From: JAXGTD01 sp040775095
Lineage (GTDB): Bacteria; Pseudomonadota; Gammaproteobacteria; Chromatiales; Chromatiaceae
Direction: 5' to 3'
Assembly (NCBI GenBank): GCA_040775095.1
Contig: JAXGTD010000057.1
Location: 1 to 23,362 of the forward strand
DNA length: 23,362 nt
The translations under genes were made by a program, and so were the position numbers. Shown here piece after piece: positions 1 through 7,254 of this stretch. Each line of letters begins with the position of its first letter. Position 1 is the first letter of the stretch. A model generated the notes under the pieces. The model was given only the letters and a program-made list of their open reading frames with translations. It was not told the DNA's origin and did not search any database.

Positions 1-385
1 ACAGCCTGGGATTGGCCCCCTGCAGGCGGAAGTGAACCGAGCCCTTGAGTTGCGCGATGGCGTCCCGGTGGCACTCTGCACAGAGCGCGGTTGAAAGGCT
101 GCGCTCTACCGCACCCTTGGGCACCCGTTTGATGACCCGGCCGCTGCCCTTGGTGAGCACGTATTCGTTGGCTGCCGGATCGAATTGGATGAAGCGCCCG
201 TGGTCAACCCCCGTCCCACCCCCGGATGGCCGGGTCAGGCTCTCCGCGATTCCGGGTTGTTGATCCTCGCCCGGAATGTCCGTGAGGTCCTGCGCCATTG
301 CAGACGGCGCTACAAACAGCATTAGAAGCGCACACGGAAGAGGTGCGATACGATGCCGCAGTGGTGAAGTTCGTGTCTCAGTCAT
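1..385 (-). CDS. Exported multiheme-type cytochrome c, N-terminal part (cut by left edge)
   Basis: Read on the minus strand from the ATG at 383-385, the frame stays open for 128 codons to the window edge. Residues 1-31 form a signal peptide: a basic start (RTSPLRHR), a hydrophobic core (CALLMLFVA) and a probable cleavage site after AMA-31. A c-type haem motif CAECH lies at residues 102-106, followed by RDAIAQLKGSVH, the CxxCH-x(n)-W/LK-x-S-x-H pattern common in multihaem cytochromes whose downstream His ligates a neighbouring haem. The protein should be periplasmic and carry electrons. A GGAG sits about 10 bases before the start. Only one haem site is visible, so the number of haems, the exact family and the redox partner cannot be told. 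The nearest recognised gene upstream of it is about 1 kb away. Confidence 0.8.
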   Translation of the reverse strand, partial: MTETRTSPLRHRIAPLPCALLMLFVAPSAMAQDLTDIPGEDQQPGIAESLTRPSGGGTGVDHGRFIQFDPAANEYVLTKGSGRVIKRVPKGAVERSLSTALCAECHRDAIAQLKGSVHFRLQGANPRL

Positions 386-1363
386 GGCTATACCGCTCCA
401 TAAAAAAGCCCTTGGTTCTGCTTTTCCCATGCGCCCCATGAGGGTCTCGCTCGGCACAGCGAAACCTGTCCAGACTGATACCGGATGTGCTGTTGGGATG
501 ACCCGCAGCATATTAAAACTATAGTATACGAATGGTAATCGAGCCACTTTGAAATGGTCTAAGCCTCTCTGGAAATCCGCGGCTCATTTTCCTTTCGATC
601 GGCGAAAAAAATACGGAAAAACAATATGGTGTTAGATCTTATCGCGTGCGAATCGGTATTCTCCCGGGGCAGTAAGCCAGAGCGCGAACCGGCGAGAGAG
701 TGCACCCGGAAGACAGGGGATCTCGCAATCAGAGCGTACGAAAATCCTGCGTCTTCATCATGTTGATCACCCGATGTGCCATGCAGTTCGGAAGCGTTCG
801 AGTCAGAGCGAAACGCATGCGCATGCATCGCGAGGTCGGTTCGTTCCGCGAGCAAAATGAATGCGGCATTGTCTATCGGGTAATTGCTGATTGGATAGAT
901 CGAAGTTGCTGAGAGTATCTTCCGATCTTGACGCGGTGAGCGGCGTTATAAGGCCTTCCGGAGCGGAATGCTGGGTTGAGAGCAGGCCGTTGTCGGGAAG
1001 TGGTTCAAGCCGATAAAGAGATTGGAATATAGACGTAACATCAGATTCCCGTATCGGTGGGATGTTGTGCGACCGTGTATGCCCTCGGAGACCTGCTTTA
1101 CGCACTGACTGGTTTGCGTCAGACTCCAATGAAAACGCGGATCCAATGTCCCCCTGGGTCCGGATCGTTGTGTGGGCCGCTGTGCCGCGCCACACACAAC
1201 TACCTTGACATCCACCCATGTCATCAAGGCAGTGGATCGGACGGGGCTTGGCGCTATGCCAAGTGCTATGGACTGGTACCCGCGTGGCGCGAGGCCGAGG
1301 AGTCCGCATCGAGGCTGGTCGGTGATCGCCCGGGCGTTTGTTCCGTTTATGAGGGCCCGGGCT
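386..1363. other. Gene-poor, AT-richer intergenic stretch
   Basis: No open frame here reads like a protein on either strand; the available frames of 60-180 codons have shuffled, low-complexity composition and no recognisable domain. Base composition is visibly more AT-rich than the flanks, especially about 500-640. On the minus strand near 505-536 there are TATACT, TATAGT and TAATAT hexamers that could serve as -10 elements for the cytochrome gene, with only a poor -35 (TTACCA, 18 bases before TAATAT). Two perfect small hairpins lie near 1203-1263. The stretch may hold regulatory DNA or a decayed mobile element; I could not identify which. Confidence 0.5.
1203..1263. repeat. Two adjacent hairpin-forming inverted repeats
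   Basis: TGACAT (1206-1211) pairs with ATGTCA (1218-1223), and the flanking CCT/AGG can extend the stem past a small bulge. Shortly after, CTTGGC (1247-1252) pairs with GCCAAG (1258-1263) around a 5-base loop. An alternative pairing ATCCAC/GTGGAT (1210-1215 with 1232-1237) competes with the first stem. No U-run follows either hairpin, so these are not clear intrinsic terminators. They lie about 100 bases beyond the trkA-like stop codon and could be 3' end structures, a small RNA or a mobile-element remnant. Confidence 0.35.
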
Positions 1364-2008
1364 TCAGCCGAAGCGCTCCCGTAGAGCCTTCAGAGCGGCT
1401 GCACGCGCGAGCAGCACCACCTCGTCGTCGAGCTCGAGGTGAAGGTTGGGTTCGGCGAACAGGAAGGGTTCGCCCTCGCGGTAGACACAGATCGCGCGGG
1501 TGCCGGCGGGCAGCTCCAGCTTGGCGATGGGGACGGTGTGGGTGTCGGCTACCCGGAAGGAATAGATGCGGGCCTCCTCACGGAGGATGTCGGAGATCTC
1601 GATGATGTTCTGCCCCTCGGCCATGTCGGCGAGATAGCGGCCAACGGTGTGCATCGGGATCAGGGCATCGGCAAGCCCGAGCTCCATGCAGATGTGCTCA
1701 AGCTCCGGGTCCTCGATCTTCGTTACCACGCGGTCGAAACCCAGGGACCGGGCCACGAGGCTGGCGATGATGTTGGCCTGATCGTCGTGGGTCAGACAAA
1801 AGAGCAGGTCCGTGCTGTCGGGGTCCGCCTCGCGCAGGATCGCCGGGCGCGTTCCGTCACCGTGGATGAAACCGACGTCGAGCTCCTCCTGGAGCCTGTC
1901 GATCACGCCGCGGTCGCGCTCGATGAGGACGACCTCATGGTTACGCTCGGCGAGCATACGCCCGGTGAGCATGGCGAGTGTTCCGCTGCCGACGAAGACG
2001 AAACGCAT
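1364..2008 (-). CDS. TrkA/KtrA-type K+ uptake regulatory protein (single RCK unit)
   Basis: The 214-residue protein starting at MRFVFVGSG has the shape of KtrA: one N-terminal Rossmann RCK domain (about 1-130) and a C-terminal RCK_C domain (about 135-210), half the length of the duplicated E. coli TrkA. It should be the cytosolic, nucleotide-binding gate of the TrkH-like pore encoded just upstream. The dinucleotide loop reads GSGTLA, so the third glycine of the GxGxxG motif is alanine; the acidic residue ending strand 2 (VVLIERD) that contacts ribose is present. I chose the ATG at 2008 because the family begins here; a longer frame to 2242 lies inside trkH and is rejected. It starts 17 bases after the trkH stop, so the two form an operon. 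Function is confident; ktrA versus trkA naming is not. Confidence 0.88.
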   Translation of the reverse strand: MRFVFVGSGTLAMLTGRMLAERNHEVVLIERDRGVIDRLQEELDVGFIHGDGTRPAILREADPDSTDLLFCLTHDDQANIIASLVARSLGFDRVVTKIEDPELEHICMELGLADALIPMHTVGRYLADMAEGQNIIEISDILREEARIYSFRVADTHTVPIAKLELPAGTRAICVYREGEPFLFAEPNLHLELDDEVVLLARAAALKALRERFG

Positions 2009-2025
2009 GGGGCCTGTCCGGGGAT

Positions 2026-3468
2026 TCAATGCACCTTGCACCAGGTACCAGGATACAGGAGCACCAGCAGGGCCAGGATCTCGATTCGGCCCATCAGCAT
2101 GTCGAGGCTCAGCACCAGTTTGAGACCGCTCTCCAGACCGGGGCCCGCGACGCCAGTCGACAGACCGACCGTCCCGACGGCGGAGGCGATGTCGAACAGG
2201 GCATCCAGCGGCGGATAGCCGGCGGCCAGAAAGGGAAGCCACGAGAGCAGGATCACGATGGGATACAGCACAAGCAGCAGCAGCGCATGCTCGATTTGCA
2301 CCGGCTCGAGCGGACGGCCCAGGGCCCCCGCGTGAACGACCGCGTGGCGGGGAACCTGGACGCGCAGGATCGCCAGCTCAACGACCCGCAGCAGGATCAG
2401 CACCCGCAGCAGCTTCACCCCGCCAGCGGTGGACCCGACCCCGCCGCCACTGAGCATCGAGAGGATCACCACGAGCTTCGCGGCGGGATCCAGACCGGCC
2501 ATGTCCAGCGTGGAGAACCCGGTGGTGGTTTGGGCAAACACCGCGGTGGCCAGGGCATCCGCGGGCGCCAATCGACCGAGCCACCAGAGCAGCAGGGCGC
2601 CCAGCGCGATGGCCGCCGCAAGCGCGCGCGGCTCGGGATCGCGCCAGAGCTGACCAAGGCCGTGCACCCGCGCACGGTGGAACAGGAGCAGCGGAATGGC
2701 ACCCACGCAGGCAACTGTCCCCAACGCCATCTGGATGGGACGGTCGAACCGGACAAGACTGTCGGAAAAGTCGGAGAACCCCCCGGTCGAGACGGTGCTC
2801 AGGGTGTGGTTCAGTGCCAGCAACGGAGGAAGACCCGCGGCCCAGACCAGGGCCAATCCAAGCACCGTTATCGTCGCGTAGACGGCGAGCACGCGCCGGG
2901 CGTGACGCCGCACACCCTGGTCCAGGGACTCCTCTTCGCTCGCGGCATCGGACAGGCGGCGGGCGTCCGCCGTGCGAGAGGCGGTCACGGCCAACGACAG
3001 CACCACGATCCCAAGTCCCCCGAACCACTGCATCCAGGCACGGGTGAACAGGAACGCGGTTGAGCGGCCCGAGGGGTCGGGCAGCATGCTGAGCCCGGTG
3101 GTGGTAACGCCAGAGACCGACTCGAACCAGGCATCCACCGGCGAGAGCCCGCCGGTGCGAAGCGGGTAGGTCAGCAACCCGGCGGCCAGGGCGAAGGCGA
3201 GCGCCGTTACGACCAGGGCCTCGTTTGCCTGAAGCGGTCGGGCCGGGGCCGGGACCCGTGCGCAGGCCCCGAGCGCAAGCGCGGGCAGCACGGCGGTGGC
3301 CAGCAGCCGGGCTGCCAGCGCCCAGTCGCCGCTGGCGCAGGCGAACAACGCGGGGACCAGGATCAACGCCGCGAGCCACAGTGCGATCTGCCCCAGGTGT
3401 CGACAGACCACGAACGGCCTGGCCGGCTGGCGCAGCGCGCGCAGTCGCGCCCCCAGGGTCATGGCCAC
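2026..3468 (-). CDS. TrkH/KtrB family K+ transporter pore subunit
   Basis: This 480-residue integral inner-membrane protein carries the four pore-loop repeats of the Trk/Ktr/HKT superfamily. The filter segments are TTTGLS (122-127), STGGFS (226-231), TTTGFS (314-319) and GTVGLS (432-437), each keeping the selectivity-filter glycine. GGGVGSTAGG at 341-350, in the third repeat, matches the flexible gating segment of the family, and the C-terminus LSLDMLMGRIE is typical. It should import K+, driven by membrane potential and possibly Na+ or H+. A GTG at 3468, or the ATG two codons later, is the start; GAGG is 5 bases before the GTG. The regulatory subunit follows after a 17-base gap, giving a complete minimal K+ uptake system. 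Confidence 0.92.
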   Translation of the reverse strand: MAMTLGARLRALRQPARPFVVCRHLGQIALWLAALILVPALFACASGDWALAARLLATAVLPALALGACARVPAPARPLQANEALVVTALAFALAAGLLTYPLRTGGLSPVDAWFESVSGVTTTGLSMLPDPSGRSTAFLFTRAWMQWFGGLGIVVLSLAVTASRTADARRLSDAASEEESLDQGVRRHARRVLAVYATITVLGLALVWAAGLPPLLALNHTLSTVSTGGFSDFSDSLVRFDRPIQMALGTVACVGAIPLLLFHRARVHGLGQLWRDPEPRALAAAIALGALLLWWLGRLAPADALATAVFAQTTTGFSTLDMAGLDPAAKLVVILSMLSGGGVGSTAGGVKLLRVLILLRVVELAILRVQVPRHAVVHAGALGRPLEPVQIEHALLLLVLYPIVILLSWLPFLAAGYPPLDALFDIASAVGTVGLSTGVAGPGLESGLKLVLSLDMLMGRIEILALLVLLYPGTWCKVH

Positions 3469-3475
3469 CGCGGCC

Positions 3476-3694
3476 TCACGGCGGCCCGCGCCGTGGTTCG
3501 GGAAGATCGAGCAGGATCAACTCAAGGGCCTCCGTGATTTCCTCCTGGCGGCACAGGTTGCGGTGCTGCCGCAGGGCTGTCGCCTGACCGTCCGCTCGCT
3601 GCGGTGCCCCTTCCCGGTGCCGCACTGGTTGCCGCTGCCCACTCCGGGCCGTCGAGGGCTCAGCCACGCGACCGCAAGAACGCGGAGAAGGCAA
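3476..3694 (-). CDS. Possible small hypothetical protein upstream of trkH
   Basis: This 72-codon frame ends 7 bases before the GTG start of the trkH-like gene, a spacing that would allow translational coupling. Its last 30 residues (RQEEITEALELILLDLPE and around) look like a normal amphipathic helix with balanced charge. The first 40 are rich in Arg, Pro, Ser and Gly, like translated non-coding GC-rich DNA. I recognise no domain. It could be a real small protein, the remnant 3' end of a larger gene, or chance; I consider the last two at least as likely. Confidence 0.22.
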   Translation of the reverse strand: MPSPRSCGRVAEPSTARSGQRQPVRHREGAPQRADGQATALRQHRNLCRQEEITEALELILLDLPEPRRGPP

Positions 3695-3826
3695 CGCTCA
3701 GCTTGCCGCGCCTACAGTCCTCCGGCGATCGGTTCGGCGGTGAAGCGGGATATCGGGTAGGGGACATAGTGCGTCATGTGTTGAATCCGACGCCAGGCCG
3801 CGCCGCCGACCCTGGCAGCCTTGTTC

Positions 3827-4744
3827 TTATTCTTCAAGGAAATAATCTGAGTCAAGTTTCTTGACCTCTATCACATTGGCAGTCGATACACCTATATTGT
3901 TGTCGATCATATGTGCCACCAATTGGGGGCCGTCAATCAATACGACCTTCGGATCGATTCTGTCGACATATTTAATGGCCTGCTCTGAGAAGCCGCTGGT
4001 GGTGATGAATACGCCCTTCTTGGCGCGTTGTCCATGCAATGCCCCGACAAACTTCTGGACCTCGGGACGGCCGATTATGCTATCCCATCGTTTGGCCTGG
4101 ATATAAATAACATCCAGCCCAAGCTTGTCCTCCTTTATAATCCCATCTATCCCCTCGTCGCCGGAGCGTCCGATTGCCTTTCCCGCGTCCTTGATTGACC
4201 CGCCGTATCCCATCTTCACGAGCAGATCAACAACGAGTTTTTCGAAGAAATCCGGGGTGTTGGATTTCACTTGTCTTATGAGCTGGCGCGACAGCTCATC
4301 GTTCAGCCGCAGAGCGGCCTGTTCTAGCGCCTCCTCAGGGGTCTCGATTTCCTGTTTGCCATCACCACCGGATGGTTCTGGTGGCTCCTCGTGTCTTCTG
4401 CGCTGGTATCGAAATTCGCGGAACTCCGGATATTGCTCCAGGAATTTGATGTCTATGGCCGCGGGAGGCTCGAATAGCACCTGCTTCCCCCGTTCAGATA
4501 TCTTGAATGCACCTCGCCTCGGGGTGTCCAGTAGCCCTGCTTGCGCTAAATACACCTTCGCCCAAGCGACGCGGTTTCCAAAACGGCTCTGTTTGCCACT
4601 GGGGAGGAGTTCCTTGACCTCATCGTCACTGAGTTGGAGCTCCTCGGCCAGCTTTTCCCGGAGATCGGCCATCTGGTGCTCCGCGTCATCCGCGGTATTT
4701 CGCAGAAACGGGAGCATCATTGACTGGAAGTCAGGAACTGTCAT
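3827..4744 (-). CDS. mrr: Mrr-family methylation-dependent restriction endonuclease (type IV)
   Basis: The protein has 305 residues from MTVPDFQ, almost the length of E. coli Mrr and with the same beginning (MTVP). Residues 1-95 form the N-terminal winged-helix Mrr_N domain (RFGNRVAWAKVYLAQAGLL matches its core). Residues 160-290 form the PD-(D/E)XK-like Mrr_cat domain. Catalytic elements are visible: E168 in FFEKLVVDLL, D200 in GDEGIDG and Q216-A-K218 in YIQAKRW, followed by GRPEVQKFVGAL and KGVFITTSGFS. Mrr enzymes cut foreign DNA bearing methylated adenine or cytosine, so they stand alone without a partner methylase, as here. A longer frame to 4849 exists, but the homologous start is at 4744, with GAGAG about 10 bases upstream. 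Base composition is more AT-rich than its neighbours, consistent with acquisition by transfer. Confidence 0.92.
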   Translation of the reverse strand: MTVPDFQSMMLPFLRNTADDAEHQMADLREKLAEELQLSDDEVKELLPSGKQSRFGNRVAWAKVYLAQAGLLDTPRRGAFKISERGKQVLFEPPAAIDIKFLEQYPEFREFRYQRRRHEEPPEPSGGDGKQEIETPEEALEQAALRLNDELSRQLIRQVKSNTPDFFEKLVVDLLVKMGYGGSIKDAGKAIGRSGDEGIDGIIKEDKLGLDVIYIQAKRWDSIIGRPEVQKFVGALHGQRAKKGVFITTSGFSEQAIKYVDRIDPKVVLIDGPQLVAHMIDNNIGVSTANVIEVKKLDSDYFLEE

Positions 4745-5091
4745 GTGACTGTAGCTCTCAGTATTGGTCGCAACGGTTGGGTCAATCCGCTCTTCGTGTA
4801 AACTCAATACGGCCCAAAGGAAGATTAACGGATCGCTTTTCCCGGTCAACCTTTTCTGGTCACGGGGCGAGGACGGCTAGCTGTCAATCCGGCCCCGGCA
4901 GGTCGTGACGTTGGCCCGGACACGGGTTCCGTGACGGGCGTCGGATCGACCGTTTCCGTGACCTGCAAGGGGCGGCGACGGGCGGGCGAGGAGGGCTGCT
5001 TCGTGCCCGGGAGCGAGGCAAAGCCCCTTTGTTCATCCGACGCGGCAACGTGCGGCTCGCTTTCGCGGGGGTGTCGACTTAACCTCCCCCC
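4745..5091. other. Intergenic region between mrr and methyltransferase (divergent starts)
   Basis: The region lies between two divergently oriented start codons, so both promoters should be here. On the minus strand a TTGACC (around 4778) with a TACT-containing hexamer 16 bases downstream is a weak candidate for mrr, but it would leave almost no leader. On the plus strand I see no clear sigma70 pair. No coding frame in it is convincing. Confidence 0.4.
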
Positions 5092-5661
5092 ATGAAGACA
5101 CGTGAAAGCGGCATGCCGTCGGAGGCGATGTGGCGGAGCTTTTTCCGTCCCGCCGAGGCACTTCGGGCATTGGGTTTGCGCGCGGATGCGGGAAACGTCG
5201 TCGACCTCGGCTGTGGCTATGGGACGTTCACGATCCCGGCGGCCCGGATCGTGGCGGGAACGGTCCACGCCTTCGATATCGAGCCGTCCATGATTCAGGC
5301 CACGGTGCGAAAGGCGGATGCCGCCAGATGTCTGAACGTCCGGCCCTATCTGCGTGACTTCGTTACCGACGGGACCGGGCTGGCGGACTCCAGCGTGGAC
5401 TACGTGATGTTGTTCAATCTCCTGCACGCGGAGCGGCCGGAACAGCTCCTTGACGAGTCGCGTCGGGTCCTGGTGGCGGGAGGGCGCCTGGCCATCATGC
5501 ATTGGAACCATGACCCGACAACGCCTCGTGGCCCGCCGATGGAGATCCGTCCCCGACCCGGGGACTGCGCCCGGTGGGCAGCGGCGGCGGGGTTCAGGAT
5601 CGTTTGCGCACACATCGATCTGCCCCCCTATCACTACGGGGTCATCGCGGCGAGGAATTGA
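5092..5661 (+). CDS. Class I SAM-dependent methyltransferase
   Basis: This 189-residue protein has a compact Rossmann methyltransferase fold. Motif I VVDLGCGYGTFTIPAA is at about 36-51, the acidic residue binding the SAM ribose is in HAFDIEP (59-65), the post-II segment is DYVMLFNLLH (103-112), and motif III is RVLVAGGRLAIMHW (125-138). It belongs to the UbiE/Methyltransf_11-25 type; the substrate cannot be told. The upstream sequence contains no Shine-Dalgarno but a CCTCCCCCC run directly before the ATG, so the start may be leaderless, or translation may begin at the Met at residue 8 (5113). It is followed after 88 bases by the FlK-like thioesterase on the same strand, possibly in one transcript, with no obvious shared function. 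Confidence 0.85.
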   Translation: MKTRESGMPSEAMWRSFFRPAEALRALGLRADAGNVVDLGCGYGTFTIPAARIVAGTVHAFDIEPSMIQATVRKADAARCLNVRPYLRDFVTDGTGLADSSVDYVMLFNLLHAERPEQLLDESRRVLVAGGRLAIMHWNHDPTTPRGPPMEIRPRPGDCARWAAAAGFRIVCAHIDLPPYHYGVIAARN

Positions 5662-5749
5662 CGCGCCGGCGCCCGGATCGATGAACGTGCAACAGCGCCG
5701 CCGCGGCCCGCGGGGGGTTCAGGTCACCACTTGAACGGAGGAGAGACGG

Positions 5750-6178
5750 ATGAAAGCATCGCTGCAGCCTGGTGTCCGATACGAACACCGGTTTGTGGTG
5801 CCCGCATCGAAGACGGTTGCCGCGCTGTATCCGGAATCGGAAGAGTTTCTGGCGATGCCGGAGGTCTTTGCGACCGGCTTTCTGGTCGGCCTGCTCGAGT
5901 GGGCGTGCATCCGTGCGATCAATCCTCACCTCGACTGGCCCGCCGAGCAGACGCTGGGGACCCATATTGCCGTCAGCCATGAGGCCGCAACGCCGCCCGG
6001 GCTCGAGGTGACGGTCAAGGTCGAGTTGCTCGAGGTCGAGGGCAGGCGGCTGCGCTTTGCCGTCGAGGCGCATGACGGGCTCGATCTGATCTCGAAAGGG
6101 GAGCACGAACGCGTTGTGATCGATCGAGGGAGATTCGATTCACGCGTCGCGCGAAAGCGGCAGAAGGCATCCGGGTGA
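5750..6178 (+). CDS. FlK-like hot-dog acyl-CoA thioesterase
   Basis: This 142-residue single hot-dog domain is very close in sequence to the fluoroacetyl-CoA thioesterase FlK of Streptomyces cattleya. Shared stretches are FVVP-x-x-KTV-x-x-LYPES-x-EF, PEVFATGF-x-VGL-x-EWAC-x-RA, AATPPGL, VEGRRL and HERVVI/HERAVI. The FlK catalytic residues are all present: T42, E50 and H77 (FlK H76, shifted by a one-residue insertion), plus G70 and R121 (FlK G69 and R120). Of the hydrophobic lid, V23, L26 and F33 are kept, while FlK F36 is Met36. The enzyme should hydrolyse short acyl-CoA thioesters in the cytoplasm; whether it acts on fluoroacetyl-CoA is not established by sequence, since this family is widespread. 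The ribosome binding site is excellent (GGAGGAGA at 5737-5744). Confidence 0.88.
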   Translation: MKASLQPGVRYEHRFVVPASKTVAALYPESEEFLAMPEVFATGFLVGLLEWACIRAINPHLDWPAEQTLGTHIAVSHEAATPPGLEVTVKVELLEVEGRRLRFAVEAHDGLDLISKGEHERVVIDRGRFDSRVARKRQKASG

Positions 6179-6225
6179 GGCGCAGGCGGGCGCGAGTGGA
6201 TCGGGACGTCGGCGACCCCTACGGC

Positions 6226-7254
6226 TCAACGTTTGCCTTGAAGCAACGCCTCCGGGTGGCGTTCGAGGTAGTCCGCCAGGGAACGCAGCGAGCGGGCGGT
6301 GCGAGTGAGCTCGGCGAGGAGCTGGTCGAGCTCGTAGCGTGTCGAGGACCCTTGTCCGGCGAGGCTGCTGATCGCGCGCATGGCACCCCGGGTGTCCTCG
6401 AGGGTGCGGACCGCGGCGCTTGACAAGGGTGCAACCTCGCCGTTGAGCTCGCGCGCCAGCCGGGCGATGTCGTTGCTGGCGCCCTCGAGGCTCTCGGCCA
6501 GCGTGGCGGCGCGTGCGTCCAGGGTCTTGGCCAGCCTGCCGTAATCGGCGAGCGTCCCGTCGACACGCGCGACCATGGGTTTTACGCTCTGGCCGAGCGC
6601 CTGCACCAGCCCCCGGGTCTCCACCAGGGTCTCGTCGAGGTCTTTCATGGTGCTGGTGATGATCCCGGACTCGAGCAGCTTCTGGATCGCCTCGAGCGTT
6701 GCCGTGAACGAGCTCACCAGGTCGTCGAGACGCAGATTGGCCAGCATCTCCTCGATTCGATCGCGTGTCGCGGCGACGGCGGGCACCCGGATCGCCTCGT
6801 CGCGGTTGCCCGCGAAGGTGCGGCGCGGGAGCGCCGGGTTCAGGCCGAGCACGACGACGTACTGGCCGGTGACCAGGCTCACCGGCTCGAGGCGGGCCCG
6901 CAGGCCCTTCTCATCGACCAGGCGCTGTAGGACGTCGCGGGTGTCGCTGTCGCCGATGTTGCCGAGCACATGGACGTTCGTGGGCCAGATCTCGTAACGC
7001 ACCGGGATGCGGAAGCTGTCGCGCTCCGGCAGGTAGTCCAGATCGATGGCGGTCACCTGGCCGATCGGGACACCCTGGAACTGGACCTGGGCGCCCACGT
7101 TGAGCCCCTGTACCGAGCCCGGGAAATAGGTCACCAGCTCGACGCGTTCGCGAAACAGGGCGCCGCTGGAGAAGACGATGATCCCGATGACCACCAGCAC
7201 CACGGCCCCGAGAACGAAACCGCCGATGACGGTGGCGTTGGCCTGCTTGCTCAT
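6226..7254 (-). CDS. MCE-domain (MlaD-like) lipid transport protein
   Basis: The 342-residue protein has one N-terminal membrane anchor (about 8-30), an MCE domain (about 37-140, containing VTYFPGSVQGLNVGAQVQFQGVPIGQV and LEPVSLVTGQYVVVLGL) and a long helical tail (about 160-325) of the kind that forms a tunnel or coiled coil in PqiB-type proteins. MCE proteins oligomerise in the periplasm and ferry phospholipids or other hydrophobic molecules between inner and outer membrane, driven by a cognate ABC transporter. Its ATG overlaps the ATPase stop by four bases (ATGA), so it is the third gene of a permease-ATPase-MCE operon. It is longer than E. coli MlaD (about 180 residues). No MlaC or auxiliary lipoprotein gene follows. 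Confidence 0.92.
   Translation of the reverse strand: MSKQANATVIGGFVLGAVVLVVIGIIVFSSGALFRERVELVTYFPGSVQGLNVGAQVQFQGVPIGQVTAIDLDYLPERDSFRIPVRYEIWPTNVHVLGNIGDSDTRDVLQRLVDEKGLRARLEPVSLVTGQYVVVLGLNPALPRRTFAGNRDEAIRVPAVAATRDRIEEMLANLRLDDLVSSFTATLEAIQKLLESGIITSTMKDLDETLVETRGLVQALGQSVKPMVARVDGTLADYGRLAKTLDARAATLAESLEGASNDIARLARELNGEVAPLSSAAVRTLEDTRGAMRAISSLAGQGSSTRYELDQLLAELTRTARSLRSLADYLERHPEALLQGKR

Noticed and set aside
2009..2242. 78-residue N-terminal extension of the TrkA-like protein
   Set aside because: It overlaps the trkH coding region, and its translation is low-complexity; the Rossmann domain begins at the chosen ATG.
4846..5634. 262-codon minus-strand frame over the methyltransferase
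   Set aside because: The plus-strand frame has clear SAM-binding motifs; the antisense frame is Arg/Pro-rich without motifs.
5750..6178. Fluoroacetate resistance or fluorometabolite pathway
   Set aside because: Only the FlK-like thioesterase is present; no fluorinase or other fluorometabolite gene is nearby, and FlK-like proteins are widespread.
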